From contig JAUQXA010000054.1 of NCBI GenBank assembly GCA_030834895.1, positions 18,006 through 82,005 of the forward strand: a DNA stretch of 64,000 nucleotides, in the 5' to 3' direction. Position 1 is the first letter of the stretch. Each line of letters starts with the position of its first letter. Below the pieces are notes generated by a model that was not told the DNA's origin, did no database searches, and saw nothing but the letters and a program-made list of their open reading frames with translations. Position numbers and translations under genes: made by a program. This stretch comes from Anaerolineales bacterium (GTDB lineage: Bacteria > Chloroflexota > Anaerolineae > Anaerolineales > Villigracilaceae). This document shows positions 23,270-31,972 of the stretch, in pieces.

Positions 23270-26200
23270 TTACTTGCTCTTCACCAACCCTACCTTGACC
23301 TTCTCCCCTTCGAACTCATCTTCCACAACGGAAGCGTTCGCAGGCGGAGCCACAAAGGTCAGACTGACGGCAAGTGTCTCGGCTTTGACGTAGTCCGCGT
23401 GGGTCTCGATTGCAGACTTCAAGCCTGCGCTGGCTTCGACGAACAGTTCGATGCGGTCGGCGACATCCAGGTCGGCGGTCTTGCGCAAGTCCTGAGCGCG
23501 GCGCAGGAATTCGCGCGCCATGCCTTCGGACAAGAGTTCGGGCGTCAGGTCGGTGACGAGGGCGGCGACATACGCGCCATCTTCCGCCACGGCAAAACCA
23601 GATTTGGCTTGCGCCTTCACTTCCACTTCTTCAGCGGTGATGTCCAGCGTTTCGTCGCCGACTTTCACGGGCAACGTTTTGCCAGCCCTAAACGTGGACG
23701 CGACTTCTTCTGCGTTCATCGAAAGGATCGCCTTCTGGATGGCAGGGAACTTGTTGCCGTATTTCTGTCCAAGCTGCTTCGAGAACGGCTTGACTGTATG
23801 CGAAACCGCCTCGGTCGCAGAATCGAGCAGGCGCACTTCCTTGACATTTAATTCATCCGCGATAACATCCATGTTGTTCATCAACGCCTTACGTTCGCTG
23901 GCAGTCCCAACCGAGAAGGCGGCTTGCGCGAGCGGCTGGCGCACTTTGCGATTCGCCTTCTGCCGCGCCGAGTGACCGAGCGAGACCAGCTTCATCACGA
24001 GGTTCATATCACGGTTGAGCGACTCATCGATGAATTCTTCCATCACTTCCGGCCAGGGGGCGAGATGCACCGACTCGGGCGCGGTCTCATCCACCGAGCG
24101 GACGAGGTTCTGGTACAACTCGTCGGCGAGGAAAGGCATGGCGGGGGCAATCAGCTTGGAGATTGTCACCAGCGCGGTGTAAAGCGTCGAGTACGCGGCT
24201 TGCTTGTCGGCGCTGGAATCGTTCTTCCAGAAGCGACGGCGTGAGCGGCGCACGTACCACGTCGAGAGCGTCTCGACAAACTTTTCAACAGGACGGGTGG
24301 CGTTGGTCGCGTCGTATTCTTCGTAGGCTTTGGTCACGTCGCGGACGAGGACGTTCAACTCGGAGAGCAGCCAGCGGTCAAGGTCGTTGGTTGTCGCGGT
24401 AACGGTGAGACCGTGTGGCTTGTCGAGATTGGCGTAGGTCACGAAGAACGAGTACACGTTCCACAAGGTCAGCGTGAAACTGCGGATGACATCCCCAACC
24501 AAATCGGCGGAGAAGCGGCGTTCCTGGCCAGCGGGCGAAGCGGTGTACAGATACCAGCGCAGCGCATCCGCGCCGTGGGCATTGATCACATCCCACGGTT
24601 GGACGATGTTGCCCAGCGACTTCGACATCTTGCGTCCCTGCGCATCCTGAATATGTCCGAGGCAGATGACGTTCTTGAACGAGACCTGGTCGTTGAGCAG
24701 GGTCGAGATGGCGTGCAGAGAATAGAACCAGCCGCGAGTCTGGTCAACCGCCTCGCAGATGTAATCAGCTGGATACTGTTCCTTGAACTTTTCCTGGTTC
24801 TCGAATGGGTAGTGCCACTGGGCATAGGGCATGGAGCCAGAGTCAAACCACACATCGATCAGGTCTTTCACGCGGGTCATCTTGCCACCGCATTTTTCAC
24901 ACTTCCAATGGACGTTATCCACATGCGGGCGATGCAAGTCCAGTTCACTCAAATCGCGTTCGGCTTTTTCGGAGAGTTCCTTCACTGAGCCGACGCACTC
25001 GCGCTGATGGCAATCGTCACATTCCCAAACAGGGAGCGGCGTGCCCCAATAGCGCTCGCGTGAGAGCGACCAGTCGATGTTGTTTTCGAGCCAATTGCCG
25101 AAGCGTCCATTCCTGATGTGGTCTGGGACCCAGTTGATGGTCTTGTTCAAATTCACAAGTTGGTCACGCTTCGAGCTGGTGCGGATGTACCACGACTCGC
25201 GCGCGTAATACAATAACGGCGTGGTACAGCGCCAGCAGAATGGATAAGTGTGGGTGTACTTTTCAGAGCGATACATCAATCCGCGCGACTCGAGGTCTTT
25301 GATGATTTGAGGATCGGCATCCTTGACAAAGACTCCGCGCCAGGGCGTGACCTCGGGGATAAACGCGCCATCAGGCTGAACCGTGAGCAGGATCGGCAAA
25401 TCATGCTGCTTACCCGACTCCATATCTTCCTGACCGAAAGCGGGCGCAGTGTGAACCAGTCCTGTGCCATCTTCGATGGTGACATAGTCCGCGAGGATGA
25501 CATAGTAAGCAGGCTTGTCCACAGGCAGGAAGGTATAAAGCGGTTGGTATTTGGCGCCCTTCAACTTCCTGCCCTTGAAGGTGTCCACGATTTTGACTTC
25601 TTCGCCACGGAAAACTTTCTCCACCAAATTCTTGGCGAGGATAAGTTTTTCCTTTGTGCCTTCGTTGTCGCGCTCGACGGTCACATAATCCACATCGGGG
25701 TGCGCGGCAACAGCCACGTTGGACGGCAGAGTCCAGGGCGTGGTCGTCCACACGAGGAGTGAGGTGTCGGGCTTGTCCGCCAACGGGAAGCGCACAAAGA
25801 CCGACGGGTCAACTGCTTCATCATAGCCAAGGGCAACTTCGTGGTCGGAAAGAGGCGTGCCACAGCGCGGGCAATATGGGACGATCTTGTAGCCCTTGAA
25901 GAGCAGATCCTTCTCCCAGAAGCTTTTGAGAATCCACCAGACCGATTCGATGTATTCGTTCTCGTAGGTCACGTACGCGGTTTCGAGGTCAACCCAAAAG
26001 GCGATGCGGTCGGTGAGTTTCTCCCATTCCTGAATGTAGGTAAAGACCGACTTGCGGCAAAGTTCGTTGAACTTGTCCACGCCGTAGTCTTCGATCTGCT
26101 GTTTGTTGGTGAATCCCAACTGCTTCTCGACCTCGATCTCGACAGGCAAGCCGTGGGTATCCCACCCGCCGCGGCGCGAGACGTGATACCCACGCATGAT

Positions 26201-26416
26201 CTTGTAGCGCGGGAACATATCCTTGAAGGCGCGCGCCAGCACATGATGCACGCCAGGGCGTCCGTTCGCGGTGGGCGGTCCCTCATAAAAGACATATTCA
26301 GGTTTGCCATGTCGTTGTTCGACGGTCTTCTTGAAGATCTCCTGCTTCGTCCAGAACTTCAGGACCTTCTCCTCCATCGAAACAACGTCGAGTTTTGGAT
26401 TGACTGCTTTGAACAT
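23270..26416 (-). CDS. ileS: Isoleucyl-tRNA synthetase (type 2, eukaryote-like)
   Basis: 1048 aa class I synthetase; charges tRNA-Ile with isoleucine. HIGH-type motif in GRPGVHHVLARAFKD, KMSKS motif in GRKMSKSLGN, a large CP1 editing domain between them, and Cys-rich zinc sites (CPRCGTPLSDHEV, CDDCHQREC, CEKCGGK). Length and the GVHHVLAR form fit the IleS2 subtype that is often insensitive to mupirocin (family knowledge). TAGGAG lies 8 nt before the ATG. Expression is under the T-box leader at 26474-26745. Confidence 0.97.
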   Translation of the reverse strand: MFKAVNPKLDVVSMEEKVLKFWTKQEIFKKTVEQRHGKPEYVFYEGPPTANGRPGVHHVLARAFKDMFPRYKIMRGYHVSRRGGWDTHGLPVEIEVEKQLGFTNKQQIEDYGVDKFNELCRKSVFTYIQEWEKLTDRIAFWVDLETAYVTYENEYIESVWWILKSFWEKDLLFKGYKIVPYCPRCGTPLSDHEVALGYDEAVDPSVFVRFPLADKPDTSLLVWTTTPWTLPSNVAVAAHPDVDYVTVERDNEGTKEKLILAKNLVEKVFRGEEVKIVDTFKGRKLKGAKYQPLYTFLPVDKPAYYVILADYVTIEDGTGLVHTAPAFGQEDMESGKQHDLPILLTVQPDGAFIPEVTPWRGVFVKDADPQIIKDLESRGLMYRSEKYTHTYPFCWRCTTPLLYYARESWYIRTSSKRDQLVNLNKTINWVPDHIRNGRFGNWLENNIDWSLSRERYWGTPLPVWECDDCHQRECVGSVKELSEKAERDLSELDLHRPHVDNVHWKCEKCGGKMTRVKDLIDVWFDSGSMPYAQWHYPFENQEKFKEQYPADYICEAVDQTRGWFYSLHAISTLLNDQVSFKNVICLGHIQDAQGRKMSKSLGNIVQPWDVINAHGADALRWYLYTASPAGQERRFSADLVGDVIRSFTLTLWNVYSFFVTYANLDKPHGLTVTATTNDLDRWLLSELNVLVRDVTKAYEEYDATNATRPVEKFVETLSTWYVRRSRRRFWKNDSSADKQAAYSTLYTALVTISKLIAPAMPFLADELYQNLVRSVDETAPESVHLAPWPEVMEEFIDESLNRDMNLVMKLVSLGHSARQKANRKVRQPLAQAAFSVGTASERKALMNNMDVIADELNVKEVRLLDSATEAVSHTVKPFSKQLGQKYGNKFPAIQKAILSMNAEEVASTFRAGKTLPVKVGDETLDITAEEVEVKAQAKSGFAVAEDGAYVAALVTDLTPELLSEGMAREFLRRAQDLRKTADLDVADRIELFVEASAGLKSAIETHADYVKAETLAVSLTFVAPPANASVVEDEFEGEKVKVGLVKSK

Positions 26417-26434
26417 TCGGTAGTCTCCTAAAAA

Positions 26435-26467
26435 AGACTTCGGAAGTCTGCCAGACTTCCGAAGCCT
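26435..26467. repeat. Palindromic repeat in the ileS 5' untranslated region
   Basis: AGACTTCGGAAGTCTG (26435-26450) and near-complement (26452-26467, one mismatch). It belongs to the AGACxTCxGAxGTCT family and lies between the T-box terminator and the ileS Shine-Dalgarno site, right beside the latter. Confidence 0.8.
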
Positions 26468-26473
26468 GGATTA

Positions 26474-26745
26474 ACAAAAAACTCTCATCTCACACAGAGA
26501 CGAGAGCATGGCTCACGCGGTACCACTCTGCTTCCTGTCTCAACGACAAGGCGCTTGTTGGATGACAACCATCATCCCGTCCCGATAACGAAGGACAATC
26601 TCGGCTTGCTTACTTTCCAGGGAAAATGCTGGATTTCAGTTCGCGGCTCCGGGAGGATTTCCCGTCTGCATCGTTGACCTGCTTCACACCAAAACGCAGG
26701 CTCTCTGGCAACTCATCAAACGTACTCGTTCCCATCATTGCTTTT
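26474..26745 (-). promoter_or_regulatory. T-box riboswitch controlling ileS
   Basis: On the minus strand the leader has a Stem I with AGTA on its 5' side, an AGAGAG bulge, a GGTGTGA distal loop and a specifier loop GGAAATCC whose codon ATC (plus 26656-26658) specifies isoleucine; then the hallmark T-box TGGTACCGCG (plus 26516-26525) and a terminator stem (plus about 26481-26506) with a T-run. Uncharged tRNA-Ile should pair with the specifier and with the T-box bulge, giving antitermination and more IleS. Confidence 0.93.
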
Positions 26746-26754
26746 GACAGGCAG

Positions 26755-26783
26755 ATTATACATTTTTCTTCACAGTTAGGCAA
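26755..26783 (-). promoter_or_regulatory. Promoter of the T-box-ileS transcript
   Basis: On the minus strand TTGCCT (26778-26783), 17 bp, then TATAAT (26755-26760), just before the T-box leader begins and immediately after the stop codon of the upstream phosphoesterase gene. Confidence 0.75.
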
Positions 26784-26788
26784 GAACT

Positions 26789-27658
26789 TTAGGCGGGTTG
26801 CAGGGTAAAAACAGTAATCTCTGGCAGGCAGTTGATTCTTATGAAAAGGTCAGCCATACCCACACCACGGTTTGTATATTGCCACATATCCCCAACCTTG
26901 TACAAACCACTAGGGTATTTTTTACCAAGCCGGGGAAGGACAGGCGCGCCAACGAAGGGTAAAACGATCTGTCCTCCATGGGAATGTCCGGAAAGCTGCA
27001 ATCCAAACCTGCCGGATTTTGCACTTATATCTGCGAAATCAGGTTCATGCGCAAGCAGAATCGCTTCGCCTGTTTCGGGAAGTTTGGACAAAACTGAATC
27101 CAAGTCATCGTGTCCATACCAGATGTCATCCACACCGGCGATGTGCAATTGTTCCCCTTCACGTTCAACTGAGTAAAAACTATTTCCGATTTCGATCACG
27201 CCGCACCGCTCCAAAGCTTTGCGGGCTTCGGCCGCATCAGACCAATAATCATGATTGCCAAGGACACCTAGGACTGTAAAATCTGCCGTTAGAGGGGAAA
27301 GTTCCGCGACAAACTCATCAGCCGCGCAGACCAGTTTCTCATTCCATACGGGTCCATTGAAGAAATCGCCCGTTATTACAACCATGTCGGGGTGTTGTTC
27401 CCTCACCACATCCACCACTTTTCGCAATCTTTCGCCATCCATCCACCCCCCCATATGAAGGTCGCTGAGTTGCGCAAGCCGATAACCAGAAAATTGACGG
27501 GAAAGGTGCGGTAATTTTATCTTCACCTCGTTCACGTCCAATGTTTCAGGTTCAACAACCATACCATATCTTAATCCACCCACGCCAGCCGCGATAGACA
27601 ACAAGGACAAGTAACCGGCCGTCTTCAAAAAGTCACGCCGTGAGAACTTTCGCTTCAT
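26789..27658 (-). CDS. TAT-exported metallophosphoesterase
   Basis: 289 aa from the ATG at 27658 (GGAG 5-6 nt upstream). The N-terminus MKRKFSRRDFLKTAGYLSL has a twin-arginine motif (SRRDFLK) and hydrophobic region, so the folded enzyme should be exported. Calcineurin-like metal motifs follow in order: LSDLHMGG, VVITGDFFNG, GVLGNHDYW, AHEPDF and SGHSHGGQ. Closest in style to YkuE/YaeI-type phosphoesterases that act on phospholipid or UDP-sugar headgroups; the substrate is not determined. In-frame codons to 27694 give a less likely start. Confidence 0.92.
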   Translation of the reverse strand: MKRKFSRRDFLKTAGYLSLLSIAAGVGGLRYGMVVEPETLDVNEVKIKLPHLSRQFSGYRLAQLSDLHMGGWMDGERLRKVVDVVREQHPDMVVITGDFFNGPVWNEKLVCAADEFVAELSPLTADFTVLGVLGNHDYWSDAAEARKALERCGVIEIGNSFYSVEREGEQLHIAGVDDIWYGHDDLDSVLSKLPETGEAILLAHEPDFADISAKSGRFGLQLSGHSHGGQIVLPFVGAPVLPRLGKKYPSGLYKVGDMWQYTNRGVGMADLFIRINCLPEITVFTLQPA

Positions 27659-27740
27659 TTTATCTCCAGATTTAGTAGACATTTTCTCATACAATTACCT
27701 TACGCACAGTTTTCAATTTGGGAATCTCACATATTTCACA

Positions 27741-27769
27741 TTGACGGTTTATTGTCTGACAGGTATAAT
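27741..27769 (+). promoter_or_regulatory. Strong sigma-70-like promoter for the S1-domain gene
   Basis: TTGACG (27741-27746), exactly 17 bp, and consensus TATAAT (27764-27769), followed 38 bp later by the start codon with an AGGAG site. Confidence 0.85.
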
Positions 27770-27807
27770 CTTTTTTCGGCATTATTTCAAAAAGCAGGAG
27801 TATAAGC

Positions 27808-28590
27808 ATGACAACACCCGACAGCGCGCCCGCCGTAGCGCTTGAACCAAAAACGAAACTCAGCGGCAAAATTTTGAAGACTACACTTGCGGGGGCGTTG
27901 GTGGACATCGGACAAAGTCTTCCCGGTGTGATCCACATCTCACAACTCCAACAGGAAGCAGTAAATAAAGTGGAAGATGTTGTGAAGGAGGGACAGGTTG
28001 TAGACGTTTGGGTACGCCGCGTAAAAAAAGACCGTATCGAATTAACCATGATCGAACCGCTCGGCTATGAGTGGAAGGAAATCGTGCCTGACCTGGTTGT
28101 CAAAGGCAAGGTTGTCCGCCTCGAAACCTACGGGGCATTTGTGGACTTCGGCGCGGAACGCCCCGGACTCATCCACGTCAGCGAACTTACCCGCGGCTAT
28201 GTCAAGACAGCCAGTGAGGTGGTCAAGGAAGGCGACGAGATCGAAGCCAAGGTTTTGGACGTCGACCGCCGCAAGCGCCAGATCCGCTTGAGCATGAAGG
28301 CGCTCCAGCCCGAACCCGAAATCGTGGAAGAAGTCAAACTTGAACGCGAAGACCGCAGGAAAGGTGACGGCAAACGCAAGGGCAAAGGCAAGAAACAGGA
28401 AGACAGCTACGAAATGGAAGTCGAAGTCTCCAACGAGCCGCAGTTCACCGCCATGCAGATTGCCTGGCAGCAGGCCCTTGAACGCTCGAAGGGACGCGGC
28501 AAGGTGCGCGCCAAATCCTACAAGTCAGCTAACGAAGAACAGGAAAACATCTTCAACCGTACGCTTGAAAAACGGGTTCCTACAAACTAA
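27808..28590 (+). CDS. S1 RNA-binding domain protein (ribosomal protein S1-like)
   Basis: 260 aa with two S1 (OB-fold) repeats: residues about 16-80 (KLSGKILKTTLAGALVDIGQ, GVIHISQL) and about 97-165 (VVKGKVVRLETYGAFVDFG, GLIHVSEL, RQIRLSMKAL). A highly basic linker (RKGDGKRKGKGKK) and a C-terminal region without known fold follow. It is too short for a full S1, so it is probably an S1-like RNA-binding or general translation protein. Own strong promoter and a terminator directly after. Confidence 0.92.
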   Translation: MTTPDSAPAVALEPKTKLSGKILKTTLAGALVDIGQSLPGVIHISQLQQEAVNKVEDVVKEGQVVDVWVRRVKKDRIELTMIEPLGYEWKEIVPDLVVKGKVVRLETYGAFVDFGAERPGLIHVSELTRGYVKTASEVVKEGDEIEAKVLDVDRRKRQIRLSMKALQPEPEIVEEVKLEREDRRKGDGKRKGKGKKQEDSYEMEVEVSNEPQFTAMQIAWQQALERSKGRGKVRAKSYKSANEEQENIFNRTLEKRVPTN

Positions 28591-28601
28591 AGTGTTAAAT
28601 C

Positions 28602-28633
28602 AAAAAAGAACTGGTACGAACCAGTTCTTTTTT
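28602..28633. terminator. Bidirectional rho-independent terminator
   Basis: 14-bp stem AAAAAAGAACTGGT (28602-28615) and complement (28620-28633) with A- and T-runs on either side, between the convergent S1-domain and prfB genes. Confidence 0.92.
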
Positions 28634-28646
28634 GATTCACAGCCAA

Positions 28647-29733
28647 TTATTGGGAAGTGCCTTTCAGATATGCTTCCATGAAGCCATTTAACTCGCCGTC
28701 CAACACAGCCTGGGCATTGCCCGTTTCGTGGTCAGTGCGATGGTCCTTGACCATCTGGTATGGATGCAGCACATACGAGCGGATCTGACTCCCCCACTCC
28801 GCCTTGGTGTACTCACCTCGCAGGATGGCACGTTCTTCATCCTTTTCAGCAGTCTTTAATTCCAATAGACGCGCGCGCAAAATGTTCATGGCAAATTCGC
28901 GGTTTTGGGCTTGCGAGCGTTCGTTCTGACAAGTGACCACAATCCCCGTCGGGATATGGGTAATGCGGACTGCTGTCGCGTTCTTTTGCACATTCTGTCC
29001 GCCAGCACCGGAAGAACGGAACACGTCGAGTTTGATGTCGCCTGGGTTAATTTCCACATCCGCTTCTTCCATCGAAACCTGCGGCAGGACCTCAATCAAG
29101 GCAAAGGAGGTATGCCTGCGGTGCGCGGCGTCAAACGGGGAAAGGCGGACCAGACGATGCACGCCTTTTTCAGAACGCAGGTATCCATAGGCATAACGTC
29201 CGCTGACAACAATGGTCACGCTCTTGACACCGGCTTCTTCGCCCAACGTGGTATCCAGGATTTCAGTTTCAAAGCCCTGATCCTCTGCCCAGCGCAAATA
29301 CATGCGCTGCAACATCTCAGCCCAATCTTGCGAGTCGGTTCCGCCTGCGCCTGCATGTATGGCAAGGATGGCATCGTCATGGTCATACTTGCCGGAGAAC
29401 ATCGTGTTGAAGGTACGTTTATCCAAGTCAGCTTCAAGCGACGAAATTTCGGTTTCCAACTCGCCACGCAGGGATTCATCGCCGAGTTGTGTTAGTTCGG
29501 TCAGGTCATGCAATCGTTGCTTGAACGACCTCCACGATTCGACTTCATCGCGCAAAGCCGAGACAGTCTTCATTACCCGCTGTGCGCTGGTTGAATCATT
29601 CCAGAATTCTGGCCGCCCTATTTCTTTTTCAAGTTCTGAAAGTTGAACTTCCTTGCCCGCCAAGTCAAAGACGCACCATTAGTTGTTGAGTCAGGTCAGT
29701 CGCGGCCTGCAAGCGGTTCAGCAAATCCTGCAT
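28647..29733 (-). CDS. prfB: Peptide chain release factor 2, with programmed +1 frameshift
   Basis: RF2 terminates translation at UGA and UAA. The full protein is about 361 aa made from two frames: ATG at 29733 (AGGAG 6 nt upstream) reads 22 codons MQDLLNRLQAATDLTQQLMV then RL, ending in CTT TGA C; the TGA is plus 29665-29667. Slipping +1 at CTT gives Asp and continues to the stop at 28647. This is the classic autoregulatory site. The second frame has the catalytic GAGGQ loop (SSGAGGQNVQKNATAVRITH) and the codon-recognition region around YLRSEKGVHRLVRLSPFDAAHRRHTS (shown in part). ftsY lies 8 bp upstream. Confidence 0.96.
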
Positions 29734-29741
29734 GAGTACTC

Positions 29742-30653
29742 CTAGTTGTTCGATAAAATCCCGTCCACAAAAGCATCGGGGTCAAAAGGTTGCAGGTCTT
29801 CGGGTTTTTCACCCAAACCCGCAAATAAGATTGGCAAACCAAGTTCGCGCTGGATGGCAAAGGCCATGCCGCCACGCGCAGATGAGTCCAGCTTGGATAG
29901 AATCACACCCGTCACATTGACAGCTTCCTTAAATGAACGCGCCTGCTGGAGGGCATTTTGTCCGATGGTGGCATCCAGCACCAGCCACGCTTCATGCGGA
30001 GCGCCCGGAAGTGCCTTCCCCACCACACGGTTGACTTTCTTCAATTCCTCCATCAGATTGAAGCGGGTGTGCAGACGTCCGGCAGTATCTATCATGACGA
30101 TATCCGCGCCGCGGGCGATTCCCGCCTGAACGGAATTGAACGCGACCGCGCCCGGATCTGATTCAAAAGCCCCGGCAATCACCTCGACTTTGAGCCTGTC
30201 ACCCCAAACCTGGAGTTGATCCACCGCCGCGGCACGGAAGGTATCGGCGGCCCCGAGCAAAACCTTCCTGCCTTCGCCAATGAAACGAGAGGCAAGTTTG
30301 GCAATCGTTGTTGTTTTACCCGAACCATTTACACCCACAACTAAAATCACAGATGGTTTATGATCCAATCCCAAAGCAGGCGGTGTGCTGAGACGCGCAC
30401 GCAATTCCCGCCGCAGGGCCGCCGAAAGCTCGTTGGCACGAGTCAGTCCTTCGGTGCGGGTAATCTGCTTGAGGGAATCCAAAACCGAGGTCGTGGTCTC
30501 CAATCCCAAATCAGCTTGAAGAAGGAGAGATTCAAGGTCGTCCCAAGTCTCGGCATTGATCTCGGATGTTCCAAGGATGGAGACAATCTGCCCAAATGCG
30601 GCTTTGCTCGTACGGGAAAGTCCGTCCCGCCAGCGTGAAAATAGTTTGTTCAT
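29742..30653 (-). CDS. ftsY: Signal recognition particle receptor FtsY
   Basis: 303 aa NG-domain GTPase without a long acidic A domain. Helical N domain at 1-about 95, then G1 GVNGSGKTTTIAKLA, AADTFRAAAVDQL, G3 DTAGRLHT, LDAT and G4 SKLDSSARGG, ending in GLGEKPEDLQPFDP. It docks SRP-ribosome complexes at the membrane for co-translational insertion. The next gene, prfB, begins 8 bp after its stop, so the two form an operon. Confidence 0.96.
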   Translation of the reverse strand: MNKLFSRWRDGLSRTSKAAFGQIVSILGTSEINAETWDDLESLLLQADLGLETTTSVLDSLKQITRTEGLTRANELSAALRRELRARLSTPPALGLDHKPSVILVVGVNGSGKTTTIAKLASRFIGEGRKVLLGAADTFRAAAVDQLQVWGDRLKVEVIAGAFESDPGAVAFNSVQAGIARGADIVMIDTAGRLHTRFNLMEELKKVNRVVGKALPGAPHEAWLVLDATIGQNALQQARSFKEAVNVTGVILSKLDSSARGGMAFAIQRELGLPILFAGLGEKPEDLQPFDPDAFVDGILSNN

Positions 30654-30679
30654 GGACGGCGATTATATCAGGGAATATA

Positions 30680-30763
30680 TGTTATACTCATTTGGCTCAA
30701 TGAGGAAAGTCTCAGTGCAGTCCTCATGCAAAACATCGCCCCGGACCAGCTATCCGGGATGTT
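30680..30763 (+). promoter_or_regulatory. Extended -10 promoter and structured leader of the thioredoxin gene
   Basis: TGTTATACT (30680-30688) is an extended -10 element; no good -35 is present, as expected for that class. The leader then has a hairpin (AAAACATCGCCCCGGA paired with TCCGGGATGTTTT, about 30727-30763) just upstream of the AGGAAG site. No T-run follows the hairpin, so it is not clearly a terminator. Confidence 0.5.
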
Positions 30764-30786
30764 TTAGAAAAGGAAGAAAATCAAAA

Positions 30787-31131
30787 ATGACAGCTGAACC
30801 CATTCATGTGACAGATGAGTCCTTTGAAAAAGATGTCCTGCAATCCAGTCTGCCAGTGATCGTGGATTTTTGGGCCCCATGGTGCGGGCCATGCAAGATG
30901 GTCGCCCCCATCCTCGATAAGATTGCCGCCGAGATGGACGGTAAATTGGTGGTGGCGAAAATCAACACCGATGAACATGCCGAGTGGATGCAGAAATTTG
31001 GAATTCAAGGAATCCCCACCATGCTTTTCATTTCGGGCGGCAAAGTGGTCCATCGCCAGGTTGGCGCCCTGCCAGAGAGAATGTTGCGTGATACGGTGAC
31101 ACAATTCATGGACGTGATCGGGCAGAATTAA
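30787..31131 (+). CDS. trxA: Thioredoxin
   Basis: 114 aa, no signal peptide, so cytoplasmic. Active site FWAPWCGPCKMVAPIL with Cys33 and Cys36; the cis-Pro loop GIPTMLFI and C-terminal GALPERMLRDTV are typical. Reduces protein disulfides using thioredoxin reductase. AGGAAG lies about 10 nt before the ATG at 30787. Longer in-frame readings to 30556 run through the leader hairpin and have no Shine-Dalgarno site, so they are rejected. Confidence 0.96.
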   Translation: MTAEPIHVTDESFEKDVLQSSLPVIVDFWAPWCGPCKMVAPILDKIAAEMDGKLVVAKINTDEHAEWMQKFGIQGIPTMLFISGGKVVHRQVGALPERMLRDTVTQFMDVIGQN

Positions 31132-31157
31132 TCCTCTCAAATCAAAGGAGTTGGGCT

Positions 31158-31853
31158 ATGAAAAAGTTGTTCTTTTTGTTCACGGCGCTTTGCTTCACTC
31201 TAAGTGCGTGTATTCCCGCCATACTTCAACCCCAGCCGACAAGCCCCGCTCCCAGCGTTCCAGAGACAGACATACAGGCAACTGTGGCGGCACAAGTGGC
31301 ACAGACCGTTCAGTCCCTGCCGAGCCCCACGTTAATTCCAACAAATTCTCCCGTGGTAATCACAGCCACCAGCGCCCCAACTCAAACACAGCCACCGCCA
31401 ACGTCAACCGTGACGCCAAACCCAACCCAGCCCACGTTGACATTGACCGTTACACGTAGTACAGGGACCGGGGCCATAACAGTCACAGTGGGAACAGCAG
31501 GTACTTTGCCTTCCACCGCAACGCTAAATCCGGGAATCACTGTCACGCCCACTGGAACGTCTCATTATCAGTACTATGGTACAATGCCGCCCAACCTGCC
31601 TTCGGGGAGCATTGCTTTGTACAACAAGTCCAAGGCGGATGCTTATATTTCGCTGCAATGCACCACTGTTGATGGCTATGTAACAGTCATTGAATATCCT
31701 GTGGGCGGCAGCGCTGTTGGCGCCAAAGTCCCGGCCGGTGATTACATATATGTGGCATGGGTCGGCGGCAAGAAGTTTACCGGCAGTTTCAGACTGGGTA
31801 AACTTCAAGACCGAAGGATATACATGTACAAGGATCGAGTCGAAATAAAATAA
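31158..31853 (+). CDS. Lipoprotein with Thr-Pro linker and C-terminal beta domain, copy 1
   Basis: 231 aa. Lipoprotein signal MKKLFFLFTALCFTLSAC (lipobox LSAC, Cys18), then a Thr/Pro/Ser-rich stretch of about 110 residues and a C-terminal domain of about 80 residues (IALYNKSKADAYISLQ, VPAGDYIYVAWVGGKKF, GSFRLGKLQDRRIYMY). AAGGAG lies upstream of the ATG. The domain resembles that of the lipoprotein at 31973, so they are paralogues. Function unknown; surface display via a membrane-anchored stalk is inferred. Confidence 0.88.
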   Translation: MKKLFFLFTALCFTLSACIPAILQPQPTSPAPSVPETDIQATVAAQVAQTVQSLPSPTLIPTNSPVVITATSAPTQTQPPPTSTVTPNPTQPTLTLTVTRSTGTGAITVTVGTAGTLPSTATLNPGITVTPTGTSHYQYYGTMPPNLPSGSIALYNKSKADAYISLQCTTVDGYVTVIEYPVGGSAVGAKVPAGDYIYVAWVGGKKFTGSFRLGKLQDRRIYMYKDRVEIK

Positions 31854-31972
31854 TTCCCCGGATGTTCCGCAGATTTGAGATTCAGACCAGCCTTGACCAG
31901 AGGTCACCCTGTGGAACAATGTCTGATGCAAGATCGTCATGACATAAAACAAAGTAAATAAATGGAGAAAAA

